This document shows positions 20,881 to 34,133 of a stretch of DNA of 64,000 nt, one piece after another (within the stretch, counting starts at the first letter, position 1; each line of letters opens with the position of its first letter). Position numbers and translations under genes: made by a program. The notes under the pieces were generated by a model. That model worked only from the letters and a program-made list of their open reading frames with translations. It ran no database searches and had not been told where the DNA came from. The stretch is from NCBI RefSeq assembly GCF_000143535.2, contig NC_037315.1, positions 2,480,001 to 2,544,000 of the forward strand. The letters run 5' to 3'. This DNA comes from Botrytis cinerea B05.10 (Eukaryota > Ascomycota > Leotiomycetes > Helotiales > Sclerotiniaceae).

Positions 20881-21830
20881 ATAATTGTTTTTAATAAAAT
20901 ATATATTATTAAAAGAGATAAATGAAAAACAACATTTATTATTTGTTTTAAACTTTTCAAATTATTTATTATATTATTTAGCTTTTATAATGTTTTAGCC
21001 TTTTTTCAAAATAATATTAATTATATATTATTTAATGAGCTTAATAAATATTATATTATCTATTTAAATAATATTTTTATATATTCAATTAATATATTAA
21101 AATACAAAAATTATATTAAAAATATAATATAAAAATTAATCGATATTAGTTTTTAAATTGATATTAATAAGTACAAATTCGAAATAATTTCAATCCAATA
21201 TTTGGAATTGATTATTATAATTAATAATATTAAAATAGATTCGAATAAAATCACCATTATTGTTTTCTGGAAATAATCTTTCTTTATAAAGGATCTCTAA
21301 TATTCCTTAAAATTTGTTAATTTTTATTAATAATTTATTTAGGATTTTTCTAGGATTAATTGATTATTTAATAATCTAATATAAAAGAATTTTATATAGA
21401 TATAGGGATTGAAATAAAAAAAAAATTTTATATTCAAGAATACTTTTATTATTATATTAATATTCACCTATTTCGATTACAATAGAAAAACAGTTTAAAA
21501 GATTGATATATTAAATTAGATATTGAATAATATTCTTTTATAATATAATATAAAAAATATATTTCTTATTAAAATATTTGGCAATTAAGTATAATTATAA
21601 AATCTATAATAAGGAATTCCTTACAATTATAAATTTTATAAAAGAATGATAATTAGAGCTTTAGGGATTTCAATATAAATTTGAGATTCTTATTAATTAT
21701 AAGAATCTCAAATATTTCATAATTATAAAAGTATTAAATCAATAATAGATTTACTAATTCGAATTTCTTTTTCAATATAATGTCCATATAATTTATAGGC
21801 TGGGAGCTAAGATTATTTAATTAAACACTT
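20881..21830 (+). pseudogene. Gypsy reverse transcriptase / RNase H relic
   Basis: Plus-strand translation shows a decayed Gypsy Pol. FNKI followed by a stop in KTTF is where RT has EWKTAF, so the TGA fits a lost TGG. LNKYYIIYLNNIFIYS (catalytic motif at 21061-21072) has YLNN instead of YLDD, both Asp codons GAT now AAT. Then KFVNFY with stops matches the FLGFVNFYRRF region. After at least one frame change, NLKYF (about 21704) and YRLGAK (about 21795-21812) match the HKNLxYF and YxPGxxN stretches of RNase H. All changes fit G-to-A or C-to-T transitions. It is a different, older copy than the intact element at 7113-13544. Any integrase that followed is too decayed to name. Confidence 0.75.
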
Positions 21831-24800
21831 TTAATTATAGGTGAGAAGATAAATTCAACTTTTTGATAAAAGATAATAAATATTTCAAAGATAAAAAGTG
21901 TATAGTTTTATTAATGGATATATTTGATATTGATTTATATAATAAGCTAATTAATAGAATCTAATTTATTTCAATAGATCTTGTTATATCAATTAATAAT
22001 AAATCAATTAATGATTTAATTAACGAAGTATGTAATGGATCAGATATAATTCAATAATTGACTATTACAATTAAAAATCTATTTATTCAAAAATAATTTA
22101 TAATATTTGAAAAGATTTTATATATTATTATATAAGATTGTATAATAATCAATTATAAAATCTATTATTATAAAAGGCTTTGGATTTTATTAAATAATAA
22201 AATGAAAATTCAAATTATTTATAAAATATATTTATTTAATTCTATAAAACACCCTAATAGAACCAAAACAATTAATTTAATTTCTCAAATTTATTAATAA
22301 TCTCAAATACATTAAAAAATTGTATATACATTCAGATATATAAATTTGATATATATATTAAATCTTTTAAATTAATTTTATTAAACTTCTTATATTCTTT
22401 ATTAATTCTATTTCAAATTCGATTTAATATATAAATAAATTATATTATTCTATTTTTCAATTATATTTATTGTAATTCCATTTATAAATATATTTTAATT
22501 ATTAATTATTATTTAATTAAAATGAAGTATTTTATCGATATACATTTTTTACTAATAAATAAACTTATAAATATATTTATTAATTATATTTATATTCTAT
22601 ATAAATTATCTGATAATATAATTTCTAATCAAAGAATACAATTTGTCTTTGGATTTTGATTTCAATTTTCGAAATGATTAATAATAATGCTTAAATATTT
22701 TTCGGTTTTCCATTTTCAAATTGATAATTAAATAAAAACGATTAATTTTTCTTTGAAATAATATCTTTATACTTTTAATAACTTTTATCAAAATGTTTGA
22801 ATATAATAGCTATTACTAATTAAGTTTGTTTTAAATGATATAATTTCGAAAATTATTGATTGTTTTTTGTTTTTTATTAATTATAGATTTCATTTATATA
22901 TTGAAATCGAGATTAATAAACCTTGTTTACTAAAAATAAATCTAATATAAAAATATAAATTTTTTAAAAGTAATAAGATAATAAAGTGAATGAAATGAAT
23001 CCTATTTCAATTATATATATTAATTCGATAAATAGTAACAATTTATACAGAAAATATTAATTGATATAAAATTAACTCATTTTATTATAATATTGAATAA
23101 AAGATATCTATAAATATTAAAAATATAAAGATTTTATAAAAAACAAAGAAATTAAATAATTAATAAATCAAACTATATAAAATTATAAAAATCTATTTAC
23201 ATTCTATTTTATTTAGTTATTAAAAGACATTCGAATCTTTTTAATCTTTTATTATTCATTATTAATTTCTATTATTAATAAAATATATTTTCCTTAATAA
23301 ATAGTAATTAATAAAATAGAATCAATTACAATTAAAAATAGGTTATTGAAAAAAAAAGGATAAAAAGAATGAACTAATATAAAAATAGATTTTCAAAGAA
23401 ATTCTTAATAATTATAACAAAAATGAATATCATTATTTAATGAAATAAAAATATTGTACTTTCATCTAACAACTAATAATAAATTTGAAAAAGAATAAGA
23501 AATTTCTAATAGAATATTATTATATATATCTTAAGAAATCTGATTCTCCAAAATAAGTTTTGAATAATCCTATTACAAAGACAATCCTTATATTAGCAAA
23601 AGTTGATATAGTAATGAATCCAATAATTCGAAAATCAATTCAAAGGAAAGTCAAATTCGTTTAAGGAAAAACAAGAACATAAAGAATTTCATTTATTGAA
23701 AAAGAATATAGATAATCTAATAAAGATAAAAGAGTTTAATTTATAAAAAACAATTTTTTTTATTTAATTTAAATACAATAATAAACACTATAATATCAAT
23801 TTTTCTATTTATTTGAAATAAATAAACTATTAAAAGAAAATATTGTTATAAATTTAATAATATAATTTTATAAATATTTTAGATATTTATATTTTATATA
23901 ATCGGTGTTTATCCAGTGTCTTCTTCCATTCTTATAGAATATTATACATTTTATCTAGGTTCTATCTCTTGTCCTGTAATAATTATTATAATATATATAG
24001 ATAGACATATATAACTAACATTAATTATATTACAATTTTTATTTACAAAATACTTTTTTTAAAGTATAATACAAATTCAAACTTATAGTCTATTAAAAAA
24101 ATCATATAATGTAATTTAACACTAAATATATTATATCATCGAATATATTACTCTTATCTCAATTCACATTTTCAATCTTATATTATTCAATAATAATTAA
24201 ATCAATTAATTAAAATTATTGAGAATCTAATGATCTAAAATCTATCATATTATTTTAATAAATTCTTATATTATATTCTATCTTTTTATATTTATTATAA
24301 TATCGATTAAGAAATATTTTTCTATTAAAATTCCTTTCTTTTTAATATTCATTATATTAAATTTGAATATCAATCTTTTATTAAAATAATATATCAAAAG
24401 CTTTTTATTCAATAAAGACTTTTTCTTAATATAATTAAATTTCTTTTATATATTAATATTTATTTAATACTTCATTTACTATTCGAAATATACAATTCTC
24501 TATATTTAAAAATATATTTTTATAAACTGATTTTTTAATACTTTTAATTATAACTAATACAATTTCGAATATAAATATAAAAAAGTTTGATTAATAATAA
24601 ATTATTCAAGATTTAAATAATATTAATTAAAAAAAAAGCTTTTATTAAATTATAAAGGATTTGAAAAATCTATGGATTTGAATTGAAAAAGGGAAGAGTA
24701 AATATATAAATTCGAATATCTAATTTCAAAATTAAATGAAATTAAATTTGTTCCTTAAAATTCTGATTTTATATATTGAAAGGTAATTGATTTTTCATAT

Positions 24801-26190
24801 ATAATTTTAAAAACTATAAAGAATTCAATCTTAGAAATATAATTAATATATATTTTAATAAATCTATCAATTTGATTATTATATAAATATCTCAAATTGT
24901 TAAAATAGTTAATATCAAATAATTAAATTAGATAATTTGAATATAATAATAAATATAAATATATAACATCATTTTCTTTATAATATATTTGAAAAGTTAT
25001 TGATTTGTAACTTTTATATTCATTTAATATTAATATTCGATATTTACCCTTTCTTCGATTCTTAATATACTTATCGAAATGTTTCAATTATTTTAAATCT
25101 ATTTTATTGTTTGTTTATTTATTAGATAAAAATTTAATAATCTATTTTATAAACAAATTTGTTTCAATATATTAATTGAAAAGATAAACTTATTTTTGAA
25201 TTATTAGAAATAAAGAGATAGTTTTATTCTTTTCATTTTTATATATTATTATTAGAGTTTATTCTCAATTATTTAATTATATTATTTTATTTTTACTATT
25301 TTATTTAATATTAATTATTATTATTGTTATATATATAATTCCTATTATAAAGCCTATTTCATTGAAATTATAGAAATCTCCATTCAAAATATTATATTTT
25401 GTTTATATATTTATAATTAATTGAAACCACTTTTCAAAAAGCTTAGGATTCTTATAAAGAGTTTTTTGAAAGTTATAAATATAACTAAGATATATCTTTA
25501 ATTCAATTCAATATTTTACAAATCGATATATTTAAAGCTTTCCAATATATTTTGTATATTTCGATTTGAGAATATTATTTATCATATTTTCTATATTCTT
25601 TAATTTAAATAGAAATCCTTTTAAATCTATATCAAGTATATATTAAACAATCACTTTTTCTTTTAATTCTATAATTTTATAATTATTTATTCGAATTTCT
25701 ATATAGAAGAATAAACCTTTTATTTTATAGAAAAATATTATATATATTATATTATATAGTTTAGTAGTTTTATAAATATTAAGCTTTTTATTTTTTTGAA
25801 TAGTTTTAATAATTAAGAGTATTTGAGTTTCTTTTCTTATTGATTATATAATAAATAATTAATAAATTGTATGTTGAAATTGGAGAGTGTAAATTGAGGT
25901 AAAAGTGATATATTTGGTAATATAGTATACTCGGTGTTAAACCACGTTAAATAAAAAGTATTAATATTATAAAACTATAAAGATTAAATTATAATATGTA
26001 AGTTTGTATATCTTAATATTATCACATAATAACTAACCCAATATAATATAGTGAATTTCCTAATATATGATACGATCGATATTGCCAATAGATTATATTA
26101 ATAAATAAAGAAATTATATAATTATATACAAACAGATTTTATATATATTTGAAATGAACTATCTAGTGACATAGGTTACTCAGTATTAAA

Positions 26191-26782
26191 CCCTGCTATT
26201 TGAATTCAACCAACTCAACTCTCTCTTATATAATAACCCCAATCATCATTTTATGTTGATTGATCATCATCTGAGTTCTTATATTTCGGGTATTTTTCAA
26301 ATGTGATGGCAGGACTCCACTACCCCGCAAACTTCCCCCTCCCCTCCCCGCAACATCCAATCACTCCCAGAACGCTTCACCACGATACCGAATGACTCCA
26401 GCAAGCTTGCACCAAGCTATTCCAGACCCAGCTCTAGAGTTCTACAATTCCATCCAATAATAGATAATTACCCATTGGAAGGCGTCCACCTTCGAAATTC
26501 ATTCAATCATAACCACCAATTAACTCCTCCATGTGAAATTTCTATCTGGTATAGCTCAGAGCGACATGATTAAGATTTCACGGTGTTTATCTGTCGATTC
26601 AAATCAATTCTACCTTGCATAAGCATGTAGGAGAAGATACTCACACTATCCACTATAAGTTGTAGACGTCACTAGTAGCAAAGTGGGATGACCCAGTCAC
26701 CCAGGAGTTATATATAGTCCCCCGCTTTCACCCACGTACCGATGTCCCTAATTTCCGCTCGGATATTATATCTAATACTACA
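26191..26782 (+). promoter_or_regulatory. Isochore boundary and carboxylesterase promoter
   Basis: Normal base composition begins abruptly at about 26190-26200. The stretch contains no gene. A TATATATAG box lies at 26709-26717, about 70 bp upstream of the esterase ATG, preceded by C-rich tracts (about 26322-26350). The esterase is therefore the first gene beside the heterochromatin-like block. Confidence 0.5.
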
Positions 26783-28372
26783 ATGGTGTACATTAATTCT
26801 TTCTCGGGCATAGTGGCGACACTTCTGTTCTTCATCCAAGCTGCCAGCTCGAGACCGCAGTGGGAGTCAAAATCAAATGTAAACTTGAGCATTTCCACCA
26901 CGAGTGGCAGTCGTAAGTGCTCTTTAAGACTCGTTTGAACATAATATTAACCAATCTTAGTTCAAGGAATTATCAACGGAACCACACCTAATGTTCGGCA
27001 ATTTCTAGGTGTACCCTTCGCTCAGCCTCCCACCGGCGACTTGCGTTGGATGCCACCGAATGCACTACCATCCAACCAGTCGTCTGCAATTATTGATGCA
27101 ACAAAATTTTCTCTGAATTGTCCACAATACGAAAGTGCAATTCCTTCCATCTATAACACCTTCGTCCGAGAATTTTTCATCTGGGGACCAAGTGGCGAAA
27201 ACTGTCTTACTTTAGGTATCTGGGCACCGCTTCACTCTCAACCGGAAGACAAGCTACCGGTTTTGATATTCCTTTACGGTGGAGGGCTTCAAACTGGAGG
27301 GTCTTCAGTACCTTATCAAAATCCCTCAAAATGGGTTGAAAGAACACAATCTCATATCGTGGTTAGTATTCAATATCGGGTGAATATCTTCGGATTTCCA
27401 AATGCACCTGGGCTTGAATCTCAAAACCTAGGTTATCTTGATCAGCGAGCGGGGGTAGAATGGCTTCAGAAAAACGTCGCTGCATTTGGCGGAGATCCTG
27501 ACCAGATGGTTCTATGGGGACAATCAGCTGGAGCATCATCAACAGATGCATACAATTATGCTTATCCGGACGATCCGATTGTGAAAGGTTTCATATGTAA
27601 CTCAGGCACTTCACTGACATCCACGCCGATAAACGATCCTTCTTACTCAAATTTCACATTCGTGGCTTCTCATTTCAATTGTACAGGTACCGAACTTCTC
27701 TCATGCATGCGTCAGATTCCAGCCGACGATATTGAAGCTTTTCTGAAATCTTACAATGATGCTCTTACCACTCCTACTTTATCATTCAACATTATTCGGG
27801 ATGACAAGATTGTCTTCCAAAATTATACCCAGCGACTTATAGACAACCAGATATCTCCACTTCCCGTGGTTTATGGATTCAATGACAACGATACCATGTC
27901 ACTCGACGCATTTCCAGAAGATCCATTATCCGAATCCGCTAATCGTACCCTGGCTTCCATCAACCAAGTTCGTCGCTACGTCTGTCCAAACTCAGCTGCA
28001 TCATACTATCGAACCCAACTCGGTCTTAAAACGTACCGCTTTCAATACCGTGGAAATTTCTCCAATGTCGCCCCTTTAGCATGGGCAGGCGCATATCATT
28101 CTAGCGAGCTCCCTATGATCTTTGGAACCTCGGAGGACTTCAGGGGCAAGAATACAGAGCTGGAATGGGAAACGAGTAGAGCGATGCAGGATGCTTGGTT
28201 AGCATTTGCAAGAAAGCCTGATGGAGGATTGGAGGAATTAGGCTGGGGCAATATTAGGGGGCAGGTGGTGGAGGTTTTTGGAGGGAGAAGCACGTACGAT
28301 GATACCGGGAAGAATGTCGCGAAACAGCTTATAAGTTTAAAGGAGTTAGCGGAGAGCTGTAGTGTCAAGTAA
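26783..28372 (+). CDS. Secreted type-B carboxylesterase/lipase
   Basis: Two exons, 26783-26912 and 26961-28372, joined by a 48-bp intron (GTAAGT...TAG), give 513 aa. The first exon supplies a signal peptide (hydrophobic IVATLLFFIQAA after a short N-terminus). The splice restores the family hallmark G..R.FLGVPFAQPPTGDLRW. Then come YGGG (about 147-150), forming the oxyanion hole; GQSAG with nucleophile Ser232; and GAYHSSELP with the catalytic His at 423. The acid residue probably lies in GFNDND (about residue 330-340) but is not typical and I leave it open. Several N-glycosylation sites (NFT, NCT, NYT, NRT, NFS) agree with secretion. Likely substrates are carboxylic esters or lipids; sequence alone does not tell which. 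Full length for the COesterase family. Confidence 0.9.
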
Positions 28373-28807
28373 GCACAGGGAAAGAATGATGTCAAGTTGA
28401 ATGAGAGATGAATTGCACATGAGCGAATGTAGATTTATAATAGGAATTGGGGACAGTTGAATAAATCGAACACATGTAGATACCACTTGGTCATGCTATA
28501 CACAAACAAGCATTGCACTACTTGTACGCCTTCGTTCTTTTTCTCGATCGAAATTTTTACACAAGAAGGCTGACTGCCATCGCATGGCTGAATAGTCTTG
28601 TAACCAATTATATATAGCAGAAGACCCATGAAACCAAGGTTTCCTGCAACATTCATCCGTTGGTCGGATAAGAAGCTTACTAATCTGGTCAGAATGCCAG
28701 CTCATCATTTCATCGGCCGTTAGTTATATCATACAGACAACGAATTTGATCATACTTCGTTCTCTCCAGACTTACTTCTCCCTCGCAGTACGGTTAAATC
28801 TGCCAGT
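28373..28807. other. Intergenic
   Basis: 435 bp between the esterase and the HET gene. It presumably holds the esterase 3' UTR and the HET promoter; no motif stands out. Confidence 0.5.
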
Positions 28808-31172
28808 ATGGATGGACGAGATTGCGAGATTGAAGAAGATAGCCCATCGATCTCGTCTCCATTGAAATCAGGCAGCAAAATTGATAAAGATTCCACGGAT
28901 CAGGTTGAGACAGAGGATGAATTCGAAACATCTGGTCCAAAGACTGAAGATACAGAAAGCGAAATATTAAGCTCTGATTCGGATCATTCTTTTGATCACG
29001 TTCTTGATGGATTACCCAGAAGCGAAAGCATGCCGCCAACAAAGCTATGTGCTACCTGTCAGAATATGGTCGATCAACTAAGACAATTTGTTTGGGATGC
29101 ACCGATATATCATTTACGGAGTCTATTGAACCTAAAAGCTTCGGCGCAGAATGGTTGCACCTTGTGTGCCACATTTATTCGCACTGATGATGAAGAGGGG
29201 CGCGATGCAATGTTTTCAAAACATCTTGATGAATGGAAGGCCAGATTTGGAGAAGTCCCCACCCCATGTTCATGAGCGTTCATGGATACCCGCAAACGTG
29301 GACTTCATCGTCTGCCGCATTTTAAATTGTACTTTTCAAATGAACCTCACTGGACGCTTGAAAGTACGAGAGTTTCGTTGAAAGCAGATATAAGAGAATC
29401 ACCTGAAATATGTAAGTCGTGTAATGAGAGGACATTGGAGTGCTTTCCAATTACATGGTACTACATCAAGAACCAATCAAAAGTAGCAAGTGCAGTTACT
29501 GCCAGAAGTACTCTTGTGTCTCTTCTAACCCAAGTGAGGTGGCTTGGTTCTTGAATTAAGCTTGCGGGTGGGACTTTGCAAGGGAGAGATGCTATGGATA
29601 AGTCATTTCGGATGTAGATCTTTGAAAGCTTGGAGACCACTGGAGCTAATTTGAGCTTATCCAGATAATAAGGTATTTGAGGAAATCGATCCAAGTTCGA
29701 ATACGAGGCAATCAATACCTCTGATTGAAAGGTAGTTGATTGCTTGTCAAAGATTACATCCGGAATGTAAAGCTCAAAGGCCGGGGTTCATACCAACAAG
29801 ACTGATAGATCTTCGAGGAAAACACCCAAAACTTTGTTTGGGAAGTACAATCAAGAAAAATGATCTTCAATATGCGACCTTAAGTCACTGTTGGGGAGCC
29901 CCAGAGAAGAAATATCAAACACTAACGAAATCAACCCTCATAAATTACCTGACGAAAATAGAAATGGAAGACCTTCCGAAGACATTTCATGACGCCATTA
30001 AAGTTTGTGTCGGGTTGAAGATTAGGTATATTTGGATTGACTCACTCTGCATCATACAAGACGACAAAGAAGACTGGAGGAGAGAGTCTGTCACTATGAT
30101 TGATGTCTACGGTAGCTGTTTGCTGAATATTGCTGCATCTAGCTCCATTGATGGTAGTCAAGGATGCTTTTTTGATAGGCAAGATGCCCTGAGGTGTCGC
30201 ATCTCTTTTAATCTCGATAAAAAGAACGATGCTATGCATGATCTTATACCAGATACAAAGCATCCACTAGAGAATTCCAGCGTTTGTCCGGTAGAAGGTC
30301 GAGGCTGGACCTTACAGGAGCGCCTTCTCTCACCACGAACTGTGCATTTTACTCGGGAAGAGGTGTTTTGGGAGTGCCATGCCAAATTTGTTTCGGAAAG
30401 CTCGCCTTTCCACTCTGATAAATTGGACTCTCAAAGAAATAAAGAGATTTCAACCAGGAAATGGAAAAAGATTATTGATAATTACACTGGCCGCCATTTA
30501 ACTTACGAAGCGGATAGACTAATAGCACTAGGCGGAATTGCGGCGAAAATACAGCAACAGAAGAAAGATGAATATTTTGCTGGAATGTGGGGTAACAACT
30601 TAATATTGCAACTCTGTTGGCAGGTCTGTGATAAAAAAGCAAGCCGAAGAATCTCACCTCAACGAGCTCCAACATGGTCCTGGGCATCTGTAACATCGCG
30701 GGTCATAAGCGACGACATTCATTCGCCCTTCGGAATTCGGTTATCTAAAGTTTGGAAAGACGACAAACCAGCGACTGAACATCAATTCGGCGACATGCCG
30801 AATGTAGCACTATGGCTATCATGTCCTCCACTTTTACCCGTCCAAGTTATCATGCCAAATACCATGGTCTTTCGGGAGAAATTTACCTCGGATCCTTTGT
30901 TTACAATGGACTGTGTAGAAGATACTATACTTGTCAATATAAACAGTGACAGGTGCACTTTGTTCATACTACAGATTTCCGATGGCGATGGATTAATCTT
31001 GAAACGTATTGAAGGGGCCCCAGGGGTTTATGAAAGAATAAGTTATGTGCTGTCATTCCCTTATAGAAGTTTCGATGTGCACGATGAAAAGAATCATGCA
31101 GAAAAGAGTGCATATGTCCCGAAGGAGAAACACAATTTTGACACCGATGAGCATGTCATATGTTTAGTTTAG
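28808..31172 (+). CDS. HET-domain (heterokaryon incompatibility) protein, N-terminal part apparently disrupted
   Basis: The HET core is one open stretch from about 29736 to 31172. It carries the block YATLSHCWG, then LPKTFHDAI, IRYIWIDSLCIIQDD, DVYGSCLLNIAASSS, later GRGWTLQERLLSPRTVHF, and near the C-terminus DRLIALGGIA and PTWSWASV. Such proteins trigger allorecognition cell death in ascomycetes. The N-terminal region starts at ATG 28808 with an acidic, Ser-rich leader and a Cys pair region (LCATCQNM, GCTLCATF). This frame meets TGA at 29273-29275, continues open in the same frame to about 29411 (a GTAAGT donor), and the next 320 bp look non-coding. The HET part begins right after an AG at 29735 with LIACQRLHPEC, normally preceded by a Trp. 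I found no pair of splice sites that joins the parts in phase. It is either a multi-intron gene or one damaged at its N-terminus. Confidence 0.7.
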
Positions 31173-32444
31173 TCATCAACGAGGTCATCGATGACATATT
31201 AAGGAAATAACTAATGTTAGTCCGAGTAGTTTTATTTTACTGAAAGCTCAAGTAGGCAACGAATACAAGATGGATCAATAGAAACCGGGCTGGTGAAGTC
31301 GAAATCGAGGATTAAGGATAGGGTGTGATCCCGATAATGATTACATATCTCTTGCGAGCGGAAGTTTATGAGACTTTTCTTTTACTTCGGGAAAGGAATT
31401 TTGACTTGCTTTATGCAGTGATGCTAAGTGTCAACATTAGACATCGCGGATAGCTCTTTTGGTGTTGGTGATCTGGTAACTAAGAGCTTATTTTCATTTC
31501 AAGTAAAGTTCAATGCAACGTTATGATACAGGACGATTTTGGGTGAAAGTTGAAACTAGTCAGATGTTCACAAATGAAATCTTCTTGATTTATAAGAAGT
31601 GTGCGTGTGAACTGATAGACTATAGGGGTGGAAATCTCTAAAATCGGGACGAAGGCCCCCTTTCCGCAAAACTGTAGGACCTCGACGCATATCCTAGGCG
31701 AATCATGGCAGAGGGTTCTCATCATTGAGACTAACCAAAAACTAGCGACCACGACTATCAAGATAGCAAGAATAACAAGACACTGATATTTCCAGCTCTC
31801 GATTAAGAGGACCCCTTATTACGGACATTCTTCGCATCTGCACAACAACTTGGGGAAATAAATATAAAATTCTCACGAACTGAATTTTTATGACTTCTCG
31901 TTTATCAAGAGCTTAACGCCATAGTAAATCAGAACAGAAACTTGACTCAATTCAAGAAATCGTTTCAAAATCTTCAACTTAAATTGCGACATGTTATACC
32001 AACACCTGCATATACACCCGCCCCGCCGTTCCGAATTGCCGGCTAAAGATGAAACCCGCACAATAATGACCGTCTTGGCAACAACCTCAACGGTATTTCT
32101 ATATTAACATTATATTAAAACATTCTGTTTAATTTATTTTCCCCGGATTGAGGAGAATTCGCACCAATACTTCTAGGGGATTTATATTAAATGTAGAATT
32201 TAGCCCCCACTACCCCGGATTTTCATTAATATATCAAGTTTCGTCAGTAATTCTTCGACGATCACAAGATTCAATCAATGTTACCACACTGAAAGCCAAG
32301 ATATCTTCATCACTCATTCTTTACTGATTCTATTTATCAACTTAATGTATATAATTCCCTCAAATTCTCTCATCCGCTAATTTCCTTTCCAGCTCCCTCA
32401 CTCATTCCCAGCCTTTCAATTACCCTCCCCTACTCTACATCACC
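31173..32444. other. Intergenic
   Basis: 1.27 kb without a supported gene. A minus-strand frame of 83 codons at 31510-31761 has a hydrophobic start but no upstream ATG and no homology I recognise. The C/T-rich stretch before 32445 (about 32389-32442, many TCCC/CTCCC) is a typical fungal promoter of the AA9 gene. Confidence 0.5.
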
Positions 32445-33447
32445 ATGCATCTTCTCTCCCTTCTCTTTCCGGTTATTGCCCTCATCCCTACTGTTCTCTC
32501 TCATGGCTACGTCTCCGGAATTGTAGCAAACGGCGTCTACACTGCTGGCTGGCAAGTCTCCTACTGGTACGACATTATAAACAAGGTTCCCTATCCACAA
32601 ACCCCCGGGTGGTACGAGGAGGCATTGGATTTGGGGTTTGTTGCGCCTGATCAGTATTCGTATGTTTTCTCGTTTTTCTCTTTCTTGACTTTCTACTTCC
32701 AGTTTTTACAAAGGAGGAATGAAATGACTGATTTCATCAAATTAAAGGACTTCCGATATCATATGTCACAAAAACGCCGTCAATGCAAATGTTTCCGCTA
32801 CTGTTGCTGCAGGAGGAACAGTACAATTTCAGTGGACTACCTGGCCGCATAATATTGGGCCAGTGTTGACTTATGTCGCTAACTGTGGGGGAAGCTGCTC
32901 TACTGTATGTTACTCTCAATTTCTTTTCTTTTCCTGCTCAAAGTATCATGTTCCCCATGAATTACCAAATTTGCATGATCGAACGGGATAAAAAAGGAGA
33001 TGGCTGATGATAGTAGGTCAACAAAAACAATCTCAAATGGGTGAAAATCGATCAATCAGGTATCAATTTCAGCACACAAGTCTGGGCTACAGGAGCTTTG
33101 ATGGCGAACAACAATACATGGACGAGTACCGTACCAAAGACCCTTGCTGCTGGTATGTGAACTTACTATCTTCTCCCCCCTCTCTCGATATCTCTCCAAC
33201 TAACATCACTACAGGACACTACATATTCCGCCACGAAATCATTGCACTACACGGCGCCACAACAGCCAATGGCGCGCAAAATTACCCTTTCTGCGTTAAC
33301 ATTGATGTGACAGGTTCCGGGACAGCAAGTCCTGCCGGTGTGGCCGCGACGAGCTTTTACAAGGCTACAGACCCAGGAATTTTGTTCAACCCATATGTGA
33401 CATTGAGTAATTATACGATTCCAGGCCCAGCTTTGTGGACTGGTTAG
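32445..33447 (+). CDS. AA9 lytic polysaccharide monooxygenase (GH61 type), secreted
   Basis: Four exons, 32445-32659, 32748-32904, 33017-33152 and 33215-33447, give 246 aa; introns are 88, 112 and 62 bp and all phases agree. The signal peptide (residues 1-19) ends before His20, the mature N-terminal His of the copper brace (HGYVSG). The second copper ligand is H106 in WPHNIGP. The axial Tyr is Y193 with Q191 in [11 protein letters not shown]. Cys78 and Cys196 are placed like the conserved disulfide. The start of exon 4 ([10 protein letters not shown]) is also a strong family mark. The enzyme oxidatively cleaves cellulose or related beta-glucans outside the cell using copper and a co-substrate. 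It ends shortly after the core (PALWTG), so there is no CBM1. The C1/C4 specificity is not deducible here. Confidence 0.95.
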
Positions 33448-34133
33448 ATGGTGAGGGAAACATGGAATGAGAGTGATGAGTGATGGTGTGTCGTGTGAGT
33501 TTGATGGGGCGCTTGGGGATCCATCGGTTCTGGGGGGGTGAGAGGAGGTCTTGATGTTGGATTATTTTTGAAATGTGGTATGAGATGGAATTGGATGTTT
33601 GCGTTTGTAAATAGTTTGACTATTCAATTGAACTTGTATATACGCGAGTAAATCATGTTTGATGATGTGAGACATGCTATTTGGGACTTGGGATAATAGC
33701 AATAAAACTGTAAAAAGGGCTATTTACACACGAATGATTGGCACTTAGAGCTACCACAAAGGGTAATACAAAATTTGACTTAGGGTTCCAACGTATTTCT
33801 GTATAAGATACTGAAGAAAGGAATAATGAGTTAGATATGTTACAAAATCATCACTTAGTAGTAAATTTCATGTGTATCTCGATATACGATCTTAAGCGAG
33901 TTATGCCGGGTACTTTATCATGTATCTGGCTGAACGTTTTATTGATTTCAGAACATCAAGTATTTTGGGTGAAATTCTGGTAGTGAGAAATTTATTTATT
34001 GAATATCGTTCTGCCCATTGGGAAGATTTAAGATATTGACACACACACACACATATATATATATATGGTAAACCACATCTGACTAGTTCAGAATGTCATT
34101 TGAAATAATTCGATAAATACATAAAGCATCGCC
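33448..34133. other. Intergenic between convergent genes, with (AC)n(AT)n microsatellite
   Basis: Holds the 3' ends of the AA9 gene and of the minus-strand gene to the right. A microsatellite of AC then AT dinucleotides lies at 34039-34066. Nothing else was seen. Confidence 0.6.

Larger units (their letters stand above)
13550..26190. other. A+T-rich, RIP-type isochore (right part)
   Basis: Continuation of the decayed block. Identified contents are the integrase relic (13550-13990), a candidate LTR (14409-14592), the TRIM-like element (17741-19468) and a Gypsy RT relic (20881-21830). The remaining stretches (about 14.6-17.7, 19.5-20.8 and 21.9-26.2 kb) are A+T-rich without open frames or motifs I can name. 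A short segment at 23903-23980 resembles, in reverse complement, about 1630-1710, so further shared transposon fragments exist. Composition changes abruptly to normal near 26190. Confidence 0.85.

Noticed and set aside
1..26190. Mitochondrial or organellar insertion as the explanation for the A+T-rich block
   Set aside because: Decayed Gypsy and Copia coding remains, LTR pairs with target duplications and transition-only differences point to RIP-mutated nuclear transposons.
25925..26200. Two similar short stretches (ACTCGGTGTTAAACC / ACTCAGTATTAAACC) at the isochore edge
   Set aside because: Too short and too diverged to call an element or target duplication; mentioned only with the boundary finding.
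29461..29715. Minus-strand frame of 84 codons inside the HET locus
   Set aside because: Starts without a promoter-like context, lies in the unclear segment of the HET gene and has no recognised motif.
31510..31761. Minus-strand frame with a hydrophobic start
   Set aside because: No ATG before the hydrophobic part, preceded by stops, no splice site found that would link it to an upstream exon.
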